NCBI GenBank assembly: GCA_963383645.1
Contig: OY726560.1
Location: 69,565,023 to 69,629,022 of the forward strand
Direction: 5' to 3'
Source of the DNA: Muscardinus avellanarius
Lineage: Eukaryota; Chordata; Mammalia; Rodentia; Gliridae
Length of the DNA stretch: 64,000 bases
Below are positions 1 to 10,555 of the stretch, one piece after another; position 1 is the stretch's first letter, and every line of letters starts with the position of its first letter. The position numbers and the translations under genes are program-made. The notes beneath the pieces are model-generated. The model ran no database searches. It had not been told where the DNA came from and saw only the letters and a program-made list of their open reading frames with translations.

Positions 1-289
1 GACATAGATATCCATTGCCTTGAAAATGCCCATTTCCCTACTTTCCTTGGAAAGTCTCCATGCAGTCCAAGGGGCTGAGCTCACCAGCCTGAGGACAGCT
101 GCACTAAGAAGCCTGGTTGTGCCCTTGGGCCATCGTTGCCATCACCGTTTTGTGATACTGCTCCTGACAAACGTAATGCCCCAGACTCTGTCCCCTGTTC
201 ACCACTATATCTTGACAAACACCACTTTCTTCCACCCCCTTCAAGAGTTTGTACAGACACATGAACCTGGGCATCACCTGTTTTCATCA

Positions 290-575
290 GCTTTGCCATT
301 GCTGTGACCAAAATACCTGACGTGAACAACATCGATGATGAAAAACTTATTTAGATCACAGTTTCAGAGGTACAGTCTATAGCCCATGGGAAGGCAGACA
401 TCATGCCAACACAGCACTGCAGAGGAAAGCTGAGCTCAACTCACTGGTGGCCAAAGTGACCAGAGACAGAAACAGTTCCCAAGGCCACACCCCAGGGACC
501 TACTCCTCCAGCCACAGCCCCCTGCTTAAGTAAATTCCAAGTAAATCCACTCAAATCATTAACCATTCAGTAGAG
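290..575 (-). mobile_element. MaLR-like LTR fragment, reversed
   Basis: The opening words (tgctgtgaccaaaatacctga, then an AAC-rich stretch and tttcagaggtacagtc) and the run of 'catgccaacacag ... ccaaggccacaccccagggacctactcctcc' have the layout of a rodent MaLR-type LTR read backwards. A related LTR is nested at 32943-33332 and a related fragment lies at about 62450-62540. The family name is uncertain and the borders are approximate. Confidence 0.45.
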
Positions 576-1175
576 TTATCCACTAATGAGCTCAGAGCAC
601 CGATTTGCTTATTTCATGTCTGAACATTTTCCCATTTCCAACATAAGAGTTTTCCAGAGAACATTCTATATTCAAACTTTGATAAGGTCATTTATCAAAG
701 TTACCTTGTTCTTGTGCATTGTGCAAGCTCATGCACACATGCACACATACTACCATTTTACCCAAAGCATGCCTGCAGTGTCAAGCCCGTTATGATGGAA
801 TTAATTTACACCAGCATTCATGCTGTCCTCAAGGGGCCACTCCTTCCCCAACCTGCATCATTACATGAAGAGTGGACAATGTCCCTTACTCTCAGATTGC
901 CAAAACAGATCTCCTTTCTTTCTTAGTATAGGTATTAAGGATTTTTTGTTGTTGTTTTTCATAGAAGACACACTTTGGTATACTAAGCTAGTGTTTTTCA
1001 GTGTGTCTGTCTGTGTTTAATAGACTTACCTCCTTTGTAAAAAATCTGGGATGCTTATCAGACCTATTGTATCAAAATTTATGGGGATGTGCCTAAGAAC
1101 CTCCATTTATTACAAGTATCACAGGTCAGGCTGTCCCAGATGAAATGAACATAGAAGAGCACATTAATACATTTA
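576..1175. other. unique intronic sequence
   Basis: No gene or repeat family was recognised. Short open frames here lack splice context and similarity that I can see. Confidence 0.5.
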
Positions 1176-1177
1176 TT

Positions 1178-1347
1178 TATTTAACCCAGGGGCATTCTAC
1201 CTCCAGGCTACATCCCCAGCCAATTTTTTATATTTTATTTTAAAACAATGTCTCACCAAGTTGCTCATGTTGGTCTCAAACCTGTGAACCTCCTGTCTCA
1301 GCCTCCCAAATACTGGATTTGCAAACATGTGCCACCACACCCAGCTT
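1178..1347 (-). mobile_element. B1-ID dimeric SINE, reversed
   Basis: Read on the minus strand it starts with a B1/7SL-like half (…cacctgtaatcccag type, here gccaccacacccagctt at the right edge). It continues into an ID-like half whose remnant, attctacctccaggctacatccccagcc, is seen at the left. It is an old, diverged copy without a clear target-site duplication. Confidence 0.75.
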
Positions 1348-1547
1348 ATAAATACATGTTTTAATAAATAATTATAAAGCTAACACCTTTATGTCCACTT
1401 CTCAAATAAAAATACGCAGCATTACCAGTGTTTTTAATCCTTCCATACATAACCCTTCCTTGATTACATCTTTTTTAATCTTCCTTCCTTTTTGAAGTTA
1501 CCTTTATTCTTATTTTTTATTGATTATTTGCTTTAAAAATAAAGTAT

Positions 1548-1744
1548 AGCTGGGCGTGATGGTGAACACTTGTAATCCCAGCATTTGAAAGGCTGAGACA
1601 GGACGATCGTGGTTTGTGGACAGCCTCACCTACTTAGTCAGGCCCTTTACAACTCACTGAGACCCTATTTCAAAATAAAGAATAAAAAATAAGGCTGGGA
1701 GTGTAGACTGCCCATGGATTCCACCCCCAGTACTGTGAAAAAAT
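1548..1744 (+). mobile_element. B1-ID dimeric SINE
   Basis: Left half begins agctgggcgtgatggtgaac. A middle A-rich linker (aaaataaagaataaaaaata) leads to the ID half ending 'ccacccccagtactgtg'. The ID A-box region is damaged. Confidence 0.85.
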
Positions 1745-1779
1745 TTTAAATATTAAAAATTAAAATATTTATGTATCCC

Positions 1780-2085
1780 CAAAATGTGACTTTATGGTTC
1801 CACATCTAAAATTTGAATAATTTAATTATACATTATATCTACATTCTGTGATTTAAATATTTTTATAGTATAGTTTCAAGATTGATCCATGGTGATATAA
1901 GTAATTGTAGTTATCTTTTTTTTTTTTTTGCTATATTGTACTCTTTTTTTTTTTTTTAGCAAAGCTACAATGTACTTTGCTGCTGCTGCTGAAAGTTTGT
2001 ATTGTTCCTACTTTTGTGATTATAATATAATGCTGCTATTTTTGCATATGTATGACTCTCCTGGTACACATATGCATGAGGGAGA
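1780..2085 (-). mobile_element. ancient L1 fragment, reversed
   Basis: Phrases such as 'cattctgtgatttaaatatttttat', a 'gctgctattttt..gcatatg' block and intervening T-runs resemble reversed old mammalian L1 ORF2. The T-runs at about 1916-1960 may be remnants of SINE tails. Weakly supported. Confidence 0.35.
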
Positions 2086-2087
2086 TT

Positions 2088-2397
2088 ATTTGGAACTCAA
2101 AATAGATCCAAGACTTAAATGTAAGACATGAAGCTAATAAAAGAAAACATAGACAAAATACCTTTAGACATTGTTACAGGCAAATTTTTTTGGACAAAAC
2201 TCCCAAACCATAGGCAACAAAAGTAAAAATAGACAAGTAGATTTAATCAATCTAAGAACCCTTCATACAACAAAGGCAGCAAGAGTGAAGAGAAAACATG
2301 CAAATTGGGAGAAAATATTTGTAAGCTATCCATCTGACAAGAGATTCATTTATAGAATATGTGAAGAACTCAAATGACTCAACAGCAAAAAGAAAGT
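2088..2397 (+). mobile_element. ancient L1 ORF2 fragment
   Basis: The string 'agacttaaatgtaagacatgaagc…ataaaagaaaacatag' and later 'gcaacaaaagtaaaaatagacaa' and 'gggagaaaatatttg' are characteristic of L1 ORF2 near its C-terminus. The reading frame is broken, so it is a fossil. Confidence 0.65.
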
Positions 2398-2473
2398 GAG
2401 AGGAAGGGAGGGAGGGAAGAAGGAAGGAAGAAAGGATGGATGGAAGGAAGGAATGAAGGAAGGAGCGAAGGAA
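2397..2473. repeat. GGAA-rich microsatellite
   Basis: Imperfect GGAA/GGGA purine repeat directly after the L1 fragment. Confidence 0.9.
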
Positions 2474-2534
2474 TTTGTTTTAAAATGGGCAGAAAGTCAG
2501 GTGTAATAAATTGACAGTATTTTCAAAGAAATGG

Positions 2535-2845
2535 TCAAGTTAATTTTTTCTCCTACATGGATGACCAGTTGTTCCAGTTTCATTTATTAAAGAGTCTACC
2601 CTTTCCCTGCTGATCAGCAGCACTGCATGTGTCACTGATCAAGTTTCCCTGTAAGTGGGGATCCACTTCTGGTCTATTAGTCTATCCTCACTGCCAATTC
2701 CACATCCCCTTAATTACTATAACCTAATAAGCTTTAACATTTGGTAGAACAAGTCATTGGTCCCTTTATTCTTCTAGAATGCCTTACCTGTTCCTGACCC
2801 TTTGATCTTCCATTATAGTTTATATTCAGCTTTTTCAATATGAGA
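2535..2845 (-). mobile_element. ancient L1 ORF2 fragment, reversed
   Basis: 'atggatgaccagttgttccagtttcatttattaaa' and 'ctggtctattagtctatcc…ttaattactataac' match the reversed L1 ORF2 region that normally reads 'ccagttttcccagcaccatttgttgaa'. It lies in opposite orientation to the L1 piece just upstream, so these are separate or rearranged insertions. Confidence 0.65.
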
Positions 2846-2906
2846 GAAAGGAAGAAGAGAGAGTGAGAGCAAGAGCGAGAGCAAGAGAACGAGAGAGATA
2901 GAGGAC

Positions 2907-2954
<48 letters not shown>

Positions 2955-3005
2955 GAGGAAAGACAGAAAGAAAGAGACAGACAGACAGACAGACAGATAG
3001 AAAGA
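2845..3005. repeat. GAAA/GACA purine microsatellite
   Basis: Runs of gaga, gaaa (about 2910-2955) and gaca (about 2975-2998) interrupt the reversed L1. On the minus strand they give a low-complexity open frame rich in Ser, Leu and Phe, which is not a gene. Confidence 0.9.
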
Positions 3006-3616
3006 AGAATTTATTTTGGTTGGAATTGCATTGAGGCATTGAGTCTAAAATTTGGATAGAACTAACAACTTTATAATATTGTCTTATAATATGGCATCTT
3101 TCTCTGTTTAGGATTCCCTTAATGTCTTTTAATCTGTTTGTAACTTTCCCCATAAATAACTTGCATATCTTTTCTTTTACAAATAGTACCTTATATATTT
3201 GGGGAATGGTATATGTTTATATAACAGTTTCTGTGTGTTCCTAATTTATAGAAATTCAAATGACTTGAATTTTAATTATATACTGGTTTACCATGCTAAA
3301 TTTTCTCACTAGTTATATTAATAGCAAAATTTTTTAAAGTTTTCTATGTGCTTATCACACTCACTACTGAAAACTGGCAATTTTGCTTCTTTATACCAAT
3401 TCCATCCTTTTAGATTTTGTTCTACTGCACTAATGTTGTTGAAAAGAAATGATGATCATAGCATGCTTTTCATAAACTTGATTTCAAAGAGAAATCTTTG
3501 AGCATTTTACTGCTGAGTATGATATTTGTAGATTAGAAACAGTATAGTGTCTCTGGCTTAGATGACTCTTAACTCTTTTATATCTTGTCTGTTTCTATAT
3601 TTTATTTTCAGTAATT
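3006..3616 (-). mobile_element. ancient L1 ORF2 fragment, reversed (continued)
   Basis: 'ttttggttggaattgcattgaggc' and 'tttactgctgagtatgatatttgtag' are reversed L1 ORF2 hallmarks. The fragment continues the piece left of the microsatellite and is highly diverged. Confidence 0.6.
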
Positions 3617-3632
3617 TTAAATATATTGTCTG

Positions 3633-3815
3633 AAGCCGGGCTTGGTGGTACACGCTTGTAATCCCGGTGCTTGGGAGGCGGAGACAGGAGGATCGCGCAG
3701 GTTCGAAGCCAGCCTCACTGGCTTAAGAGACCCTGTTTCCAAATAAAAATGTAAAATAGGTCTGGGAGTGTAGCCCAGAGGTAGAAGGACTTCCAGGAAC
3801 CCCAGTACCACCAAA

Positions 3816-3856
<41 letters not shown>
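3633..3856 (+). mobile_element. young B1-ID SINE with (AAAT)n tail
   Basis: Young subfamily: gccgggcttggtggtacacgc start, intact GGTTCGAAGCC box-B-like word, and ID half ending 'ggaaccccagtaccacc'. The tail expanded into (AAAT)n at about 3815-3856. A 14-bp target-site duplication, aaatatattgtctg, flanks it at 3619-3632 and 3857-3870. Confidence 0.95.
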
Positions 3857-3858
<2 letters not shown>

Positions 3859-3870
3859 ATATATTGTCTG

Positions 3871-4072
3871 GTTCACTAAAATTCTTTTTCAGGTGTATCT
3901 AATCTGTTATTTAATCTGTTCATCAAAGTTATAATTTCATTTCTTTACTGTATGATCCAATGATGAAAGCTTAGTTTGGTCATCTTTATAGTTCATTGTT
4001 TATTAGTCATGTTTTAGATCCCCTCTTTCATTTCTTTACATTATTAACTTGATACATTTATATTCTAAATCA
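3871..4072. other. probable old L1-derived intronic sequence
   Basis: AT-rich, with weak resemblance to reversed L1. No firm call. Confidence 0.3.
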
Positions 4073-4097
4073 GGGGTTGGCTAAGTAATTTAGCCCA

Positions 4098-4100
<3 letters not shown>

Positions 4101-4147
<47 letters not shown>
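4101..4147. repeat. (TG)n microsatellite
   Basis: About 23 TG units. It appears to have grown from the (CA)-rich tail of the reversed ID fragment that follows. Confidence 0.95.
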
Positions 4148-4150
<3 letters not shown>

Positions 4151-4200
4151 ACTGGGAACTGAACCTAGGATTATTCTACCTTTGAGCCTATACCCTCCAA
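4148..4200 (-). mobile_element. reversed ID-like SINE fragment
   Basis: 'actgggaactgaacctagg…attctacctttgagcctatacc' is the reversed ID half. It is inserted in MER5A. Confidence 0.7.
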
Positions 4201-4366
4201 CCTGGTTTTATAAATAGTGATTTATCTAAACTCTGCCAAATCTGTGTGTTTCATATTATCTTAGTTGCTTCCATCCACAATAGCAGAACTTAGTAGTTGG
4301 TCAAAATAGTGAGAATATACTTTTCAAACCTAAAACATTTAACATCTGGCTCTTTACAGAAAACCT

Positions 4367-7300
4367 CTTTCAACTCTTTCTCTACATGACAATTTCCCGA
4401 TCAGTAGGCTGTGCAGTCTACTTCTGCTTTTTCTTGTTTCTACTAACTTTTGCCCATGGGATTTTTTTGTATTATGCTTTTAAATTTTGGATAGTGAGCT
4501 AATATTTGTTGAAACTATATTTGTGGGAGTCCTCTGAGACCTGGTTGTAAGATTCCTCCAAAAATTATTTTCATTTGTTCTTCTAGAAATGTAGAAGCAG
4601 GGAATGTCATAGTCAAGGCCACCCAGGAAACAGACTCAGAAAGAGAGATTTTTCAAAGGACTATATGGGAAGAGTTCTCACAAATAAGAACCTGAAGGCA
4701 GAAGGGACTTGAACTACAATACTATTACAATAGATTGTGTGAGAAATTCCAAAACCAGATTGGCCCTTTGGCAACATCTCAAATTAAGGCAAGGAAACCA
4801 GCCTTTGTGTCTCAACATAAGTGCATGTTTACATGTGGACTGCCCATGGAGAGTGTTCTTCATCTTGGTTGAAGCACCTTCCTTCAGCAGAATGCTTTTC
4901 TTGAACTCACTGTTCAGCCACCCGTAGGCAGTGCATTGCAGCCCGGAGGACCAAGGCTCTGCGTGGGATGGCCTGAGTAGCACTGACTGAAGAGCATTAC
5001 TGGGAATTTCAAATCTGAAGGCTACCTTCACACAGATTCTTAGCTTGAAAATTTTTTAACCACAAAGGTAGTTATAATCTCATTTTTAACCCTAGTGGAG
5101 AACTAGGTTGTGTTCTTAAATTCTCAGTGATGACTATATTTTCCCTCTATACAAAGTCAATTCTAAGACAAGTTTCTCTACTGTCTCCTTTCTTTTATAA
5201 TTTCTAAAAATATTAAACTGATACACATAGATACAAAAGTTTTACATATTATTGGGGTACCATGTATCTGCTGTCTCTTTTCACAAGGCATTTAAAGTTA
5301 TCTTGAAGGCTGCATGTGGGGGTGTCTGGTGTGGAGTTACACCTTGCTCGGGTTCTAGAACATCAGATGTTATAAAGATGTTCCTCAATCAGGATATTGA
5401 GTGCCCCAGATATAGCTTAACTCATCAGTTTAGGCATCTTAAAATTTCCTTTATTCTGTCTCACTACTCTACCATATTAAAAGGTATACTGCACACACGT
5501 ACAAATTCTAGAATTACTATAAAGAGATTTCAGGTTATCTAACCCAACAAATCATACTTGCAGGTGGCTTTCACAGTGAACCTTACACTCAAATTACAAA
5601 ACCACTACTACAATATATGCTGGTGTCATCTGTCCATTGGACCCTAAATGTCAGTATCAAAGGCTTCATATATGATCTTCTCTGATCATTCCAACTAAAT
5701 CTTTTTAATATATGTTTTATATTATGTAATTTAGGAAACATTTACCACACATCACCTTAAGTTACAGTAATAATATAAAGTATGATTTGTGGACTTCAAT
5801 ATCCAACTAAAATATAAATCCAGAAAGTTTTTCCCTTATGCATTTATAATTCCATTCCCTATTCAATTCCACCAAGGACTTGCATGTGATAATTGCTACA
5901 AGGGTAGCTTGAAATGAATGGTTTGTTATCCAGTGTAGTAAAATTCTTTCTCAGATTGAGTTTCACTCCTAAATACTATAAGAAATGACAAAAATAAAGA
6001 ATGATATAATAGCAATTCCCTGAGTCATAGTACAGATAATATCTCACTGTAAAAAATAATTTAATGGCAGGATTACATTTTAATATATTTTTCCTTCTGT
6101 GATCTGTACCAGTAGAAGAAGAAATTCTCAAAATTAACAGTGGAAGCTAAATTCATGGCATTTAAAAGATGATATGACTTTTTAAAAAGCTAATTTCAAT
6201 TCAATTCAGCAAAGATTTGTTGATCATAACACGTGAGATAGGTGGTCAACTGCTTGAGAAAATTAAATTTCTGTCATAAAGGACTCCATTAAGGCTTTTA
6301 AAGACTGTGATTTTCATTCCTCTGTTGTTAAAATAACTGCAACAATGACAACAAAACCCACCAAGGATAAAGTCATCATTTTTGCCCAACTTTAATTCAA
6401 AAGTAAAGTCTAAATCTTCATATCCTTAGCAAACTGCCACTGGGTGATTCCTCATGTTCTGAGTACTTTATATTGCAACTATAAACCTTAGCCAAAGAAG
6501 AGAGAATCCATTTCATTCTCTAGAGTAGGCTCTGCCAAGTTGTCCCTTATTTATTGCTTTTTAATAAAATTGTTCATGCACATCATAACACAATCTTTCA
6601 ACAAAGAAAATGTAGCTCTGAGGCCCAAGTACTTTATGATACAGAATCTACATGTGAACATTAATTTTTCTAGTTGAAATTACCAATGGATTTCCTTGTG
6701 TGTATGCTTGGAATGAAATTTTTTAAACTTAGTGAACATCATATTACTAATTCCTACATGGGCTACAAGCTTTCAGAAAGCTCAGCTAATATTTTAAACT
6801 ATCCTATTTTCCTTGAGAATATAAGGTGAGTCTTAGTTATTGAGCACCCTATTCTTCCCTTCTAAAAGCACACAGTTTTTTAAGCTGCCACCAAAATTAA
6901 AGAAATGTTTTAGTAAGAGGGTTTTGGAGAAGAAATAAAGAAGTTTAGTATATTTATTCCCACCTATGAAGACTGATTTAATAATTAATTTATCATTGGT
7001 TTATATTTTATTCCTCCCAAATAACCAGAATAATTAAATTATTATTATATGCAAGATACTTCTGGTTAAAAGGAAAGAAACTGGCCTACACAATAAAGGA
7101 ATTGATTATATTACATAACAGGAAGTCCGGGAGTAAGACAAGGTTAAAAGCTGGAGGATTCAGCAAGGCCATTTAGACCCAGGGTCTTTCTGTCTCTCCA
7201 GTCCATTGTCCACCCGAGTTTGGGGCCACTTAAACATGCTTTACTCTGATCTTACTCTCTTTGCAATTACAGGTTGCCAAATGATGAGTCAAATTACACA

Positions 7301-7440
7301 TTTCCTCATTTGTATTCAAAAGAATTTATCTCCCCATCCCCACCATGGAACAATCATCCTTCCCTTAACTCTGATTGGACCAATTCATAACACATGTCCA
7401 TCCCGAGAATAACAAAATTTGCAGGAGATACACAAGTTTT
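4367..7440. other. unique intronic sequence (3 kb)
   Basis: The longest repeat-poor stretch of the left half. No exon of any recognised gene was seen. Overlapping open frames at 4709-4927 (+) and 4714-5031 (-) and one at 5252-5542 lack recognisable domains and look random. Part of 4590-5000 may be an old unclassified repeat. Confidence 0.5.
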
Positions 7441-7860
7441 GTGTCTTAGTCTGTTTTCTATTGCAACAGCAGAATATTTAAGACTGGGTAATTTATAAAG
7501 AAAAGGGGCTCAATTACCTCAAAGTTTTGAAAGCTAGAAATCCAAGGTCAGGTGGTAACACCTGCTCTGCTTCTGGTAAGGGTTCTGTGTTGCTCCCCAT
7601 GTAATGGAAGAAAAGTGGAAGGGCAAACAGGCACGTGCAAAGGAGAATGAGGGCCAAACTTCCCTGATAGCTGGCCCATTTCCAAGAGAAAAGCCATGAG
7701 TGGCTTTTCTCTTGGAAATGGTGGAATTAGTCCACTCATGAGGGCTCCCTCCCCATGTCCTAAATATCTTCCATTAGGCCTCTCGTCCCAATACTACCAA
7801 TTAAGGAGTTACACCTCAACATGAGTTTTGGTAGATAAAAAGAATATTTAAATCATAGCA
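7441..7860 (-). mobile_element. MST-type MaLR solo LTR, reversed
   Basis: Reversed MaLR LTR signature: 'ttagtctgttttctattgc' at the left edge, then 'agactgggtaatttataaag', a central 'tccactcatgagggctccct', and 'caacatgagttttggtag…aatcatagca' at the right. Only the LTR is present; no internal gene is visible. Fossil, non-coding. Confidence 0.75.
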
Positions 7861-8042
7861 CTCTCAGTTGGCAAATCAGGACTCGATTCTGATATAGAGA
7901 TGAGATGAAAAAGCAGAATCCGAGGCCTATTAGGGTCTAAGAAAGGAAACTGAATTCAGAAGAGCAGACAAGAGATCCACTACAGAACTCTATTCTGATA
8001 CCTTGTGAAGGTAAAAAATTTAAAAATTAAAAATTCTTTACT

Positions 8043-8245
8043 AGCCAGGCATGGTGGCACATATCTGTAATCTCAGTACTTTGAAAACTGAGACAGGGGG
8101 ATTGCAGGTTTGAGGCCAGCCTTAGCAATTTAGTGGGGTCTCTCAGCAACTTATCAAGACCTTGTTTCAAAATTAAAAATTAAAATAGTTGGGGTATATC
8201 TTGGAAGTAGAATGCTTCTGGCTTCAACTTCCAGTACTCCCCCTG
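8043..8245 (+). mobile_element. B1-ID dimeric SINE
   Basis: Starts gccaggcatggtggcacata. The ID half is decayed (ggggtatatcttggaag) and ends 'ttccagtactccccc'. Older subfamily. Confidence 0.85.
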
Positions 8246-8449
8246 CCCCAATTTCTTTACTATATTTTGGGAAATTCTATCTTTAGAAGTATTGCAGAAG
8301 GATAGGCACAGAGAGATGAGGACCTGGAGACCAAGTGGGGAAAGAGAATTTCTTTATTTCTACAAGCAGAGCCCAGATAACCAAGGTCTGAAGTCTGAAC
8401 TCCAAATGGCATCATCATACAGATTATGCAGCCTCAGGATGACAGGGTA

Positions 8450-8450
<1 letters not shown>

Positions 8451-8504
<54 letters not shown>

Positions 8505-8640
8505 AAGAGAAGAGAAGAGAAGAGAAGAGAAGAGAAGAGGAGAGGAGAGGAGAGGAGAGGAGAGGAGAGGAGAGGAGAGGAGAGGAGAGGAGAGGAGAGG
8601 AGAGGAGAGGAGAGGAGAGGAGAGGAGAGAGAGAGAGAGA
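8451..8640. repeat. (GA)n-(AGAGA)n-(GGAGA)n purine tract
   Basis: About 190 bp of uninterrupted purine on the plus strand: (GA)n to about 8500, then AGAGA pentamers, then about 20 GGAGA pentamers, then GA again. It yields low-complexity Arg/Glu open frames (+) and Ser/Leu frames (-), none of them genes. Confidence 0.97.
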
Positions 8641-9470
8641 CCTGAATATACCTGAACAATTGCTTATTTGCAGTCACGGGTAGGCACCCCTTTTTCTATT
8701 GGTAAGAGTTAACTAGGCTTATTATGCTTATGGCTTCCAGTATGATGTACTGGCTTTTACACAAGAGACCTTCATATTTGGTTAGGTGAGTGTTTGTCAT
8801 TCAATGGTGTCCTCTAGCATTCATGAGGGTGAGGACCATATGGGGCAGGCAGATACAGAGGTGTTGTCTGAGTGTCAATTTGTCTGCCTCCTAAGCAAGC
8901 AGTGCCATTGTAGCCACACCTCATAAACACAGCAGCCATCCAGCCATCGAGCTGTTTTGAGAAGTTGGCGACCAGACATTTAGATGATGCTAGCTTTTGC
9001 ATAAGAACTCTGATTGCAATTCTGTATTTTTCTGAGGGGTAGACTGAATGACTTGTCTAGGACTGGGAGTCCCAGTGCCGGGCTGGGACTTCTTGTAGCT
9101 TTTTCTTTAGAAGAAAAGCTAAAGAGTCTGTTGGTCCTCTTCCCAGATTAGAGGCTCTCTTCTCTCCACGTTATGGCTTCATATAGAGGCTTAGTGATAC
9201 TAATGAAGCTGAGGATTCAGAATCAACAGAATCTCCTGTTGATGTCTTCTAAGAATTTTCTTAAGAACCTCCTGAAATTTGGCACCAGAATGATTCAGAT
9301 TGCCTCTTTTCTCCCAATCCCTAAAAGTTGCTCTCTTTGTTTTAAATAGAACCCAAAGTATTTGATGACCATCTAGTATAGTTAAGCCTTTTTCCTGGAG
9401 ACTTTGTATCTGCAATGGTCTAAATGGTGAACCAGGGGATCATCTCTTTACACATCCTTTTAAAGTCTTA
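8641..9470. other. unique intronic sequence
   Basis: No gene or repeat family recognised. Confidence 0.5.
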
Positions 9471-9475
9471 CAGAG

Positions 9476-9878
9476 CCAGGTGTGGTGATGCATGCTTGTA
9501 ATCCCAGCATTTGGAAGGCAGAGACTGGAGGATCGTGGTTTGCAAATAGCCTCAGCTACTTAGTGAGGCCCTCTGCAACTCAGTGAGACTCTGTTTTAAA
9601 ATAAAGAATAAGCACCATGCATGGTGGTGCACACTTGTAATCCCTGCACTTGAAAGGCAGAGACAGGAGGATTGCACAGGTTTGAAGCCAGCTGTGCTGG
9701 CTTAAGAGACCCTGTTTCCGAATAAAAAAGTATAAAATAGGTCTGGGAGTGTAGCCCGGAGGTAGAAGAGTTTCCAGGAAACCCAATACCACCAAACAAC
9801 AACAACAACATAAAGAATAAAAATAGGGCTCAGTGGTAAAACGCTCCTTGATTCCATTCCCAGACCCACAAAAGAAAA
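9476..9878 (+). mobile_element. older B1-ID SINE split by a younger one
   Basis: The outer element runs 9476-9610 (gccaggtgtggtgatgcatg…) and resumes at about 9820-9878 with the ID half 'gggctcagtggtaaaacgct…ccattcccagaccc'. The interruption is exactly the inner SINE, giving a relative age order. Confidence 0.85.
9611..9809 (+). mobile_element. young B1-ID SINE nested in a SINE
   Basis: Young-type ID half (ggtctgggagtgtagcccgg). The duplication ataaagaata at 9601-9610 and 9810-9819 marks insertion into the A-rich linker of the older SINE. Confidence 0.9.
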
Positions 9879-10364
9879 ACATTAAAAATTAAAAATTGTT
9901 TTTAAATTTATAAAGTCTCATAGGACCACATAATTGATCCTCAAAAATCATTTTTAAAGAAAAAAGAATACCCAAAAGTAAAATAAGATAAAAATTAAAA
10001 AGATTACCCAAGATCCTGGGGACAAGATGGCAGCGGCCGACCATGGCCACTGAAAAGGACATGCATTCCTTGGAGAAGCCCTGGACACCAGATTTTGGTT
10101 TAATATCTGATTGGGTCAATTTAAGGAGACATTTCCAGCTGTGACTTCCTATCTAGAATATAGGAGAGAGAGTGGATAATGGCAGAACTAGAAGCAAGAT
10201 GAAAAGGAGGTGCCTGCCACGCAAGAAAGGTGATTTTTGGAAGAACATCCCAGAAGAGATTAGAGAAAACACCGCTTCAGCCGTACATGCTTAACAACAT
10301 ACCTTGAAAGAAAAATGATCCAGGCATGGTGGAGGAGCCCAGTAGTGCCAGGCAGGAAGCCCAG

Positions 10365-10555
10365 CCACATGTCCCGGGGAACTCAGTGCGCCTGGCCACT
10401 GTGCTCCTTTATGCTGCTTGGAACAGCAGATCCTGCTCTACGTGGTGAGACTATGGCTTCCACTCTTGAAGGAGAGATAAAATTCATTGCTGCTGAGTGC
10501 TCGATCTCACAACCTCTTCAAAACACACATTCTGTCTCCTCTTATTAAAAATATT
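10365..10555 (+). repeat. Element X module E, first copy
   Basis: Shares ordered words with 11645-11865: 'tggccactgtg(c/t)tcct', a Gln/Glu-codon-like purine stretch, 'ga(g/a)agataaaattcattgc', and 'caaaacacacattctg…ttctcttatt'. The two copies bracket the 175-bp array, as if the whole block had once been duplicated. Confidence 0.65.

Larger units (their letters stand above)
4073..4366 (+). mobile_element. MER5A-like hAT-Charlie DNA transposon fossil
   Basis: Left end caggggttggc and right end 'acatttaacatctggctctttacagaaaa' match the two ends of the eutherian MER5A element, with internal words (cataattgcttcc-type core, agtagttg) in the expected order. It is split by a (TG)n tract and an ID-like SINE fragment at 4101-4200. 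Confidence 0.75.

Noticed and set aside
2734..3153. 139-codon minus-strand frame rich in Phe, Leu and Ser
   Set aside because: Spans a GAAA/GACA microsatellite inside a reversed L1; the low-complexity composition is explained by the repeat.
8360..8683. Arg/Glu-rich (+) and Ser/Leu-rich (-) open frames
   Set aside because: Pure microsatellite translation of the GA/GGAGA tract.
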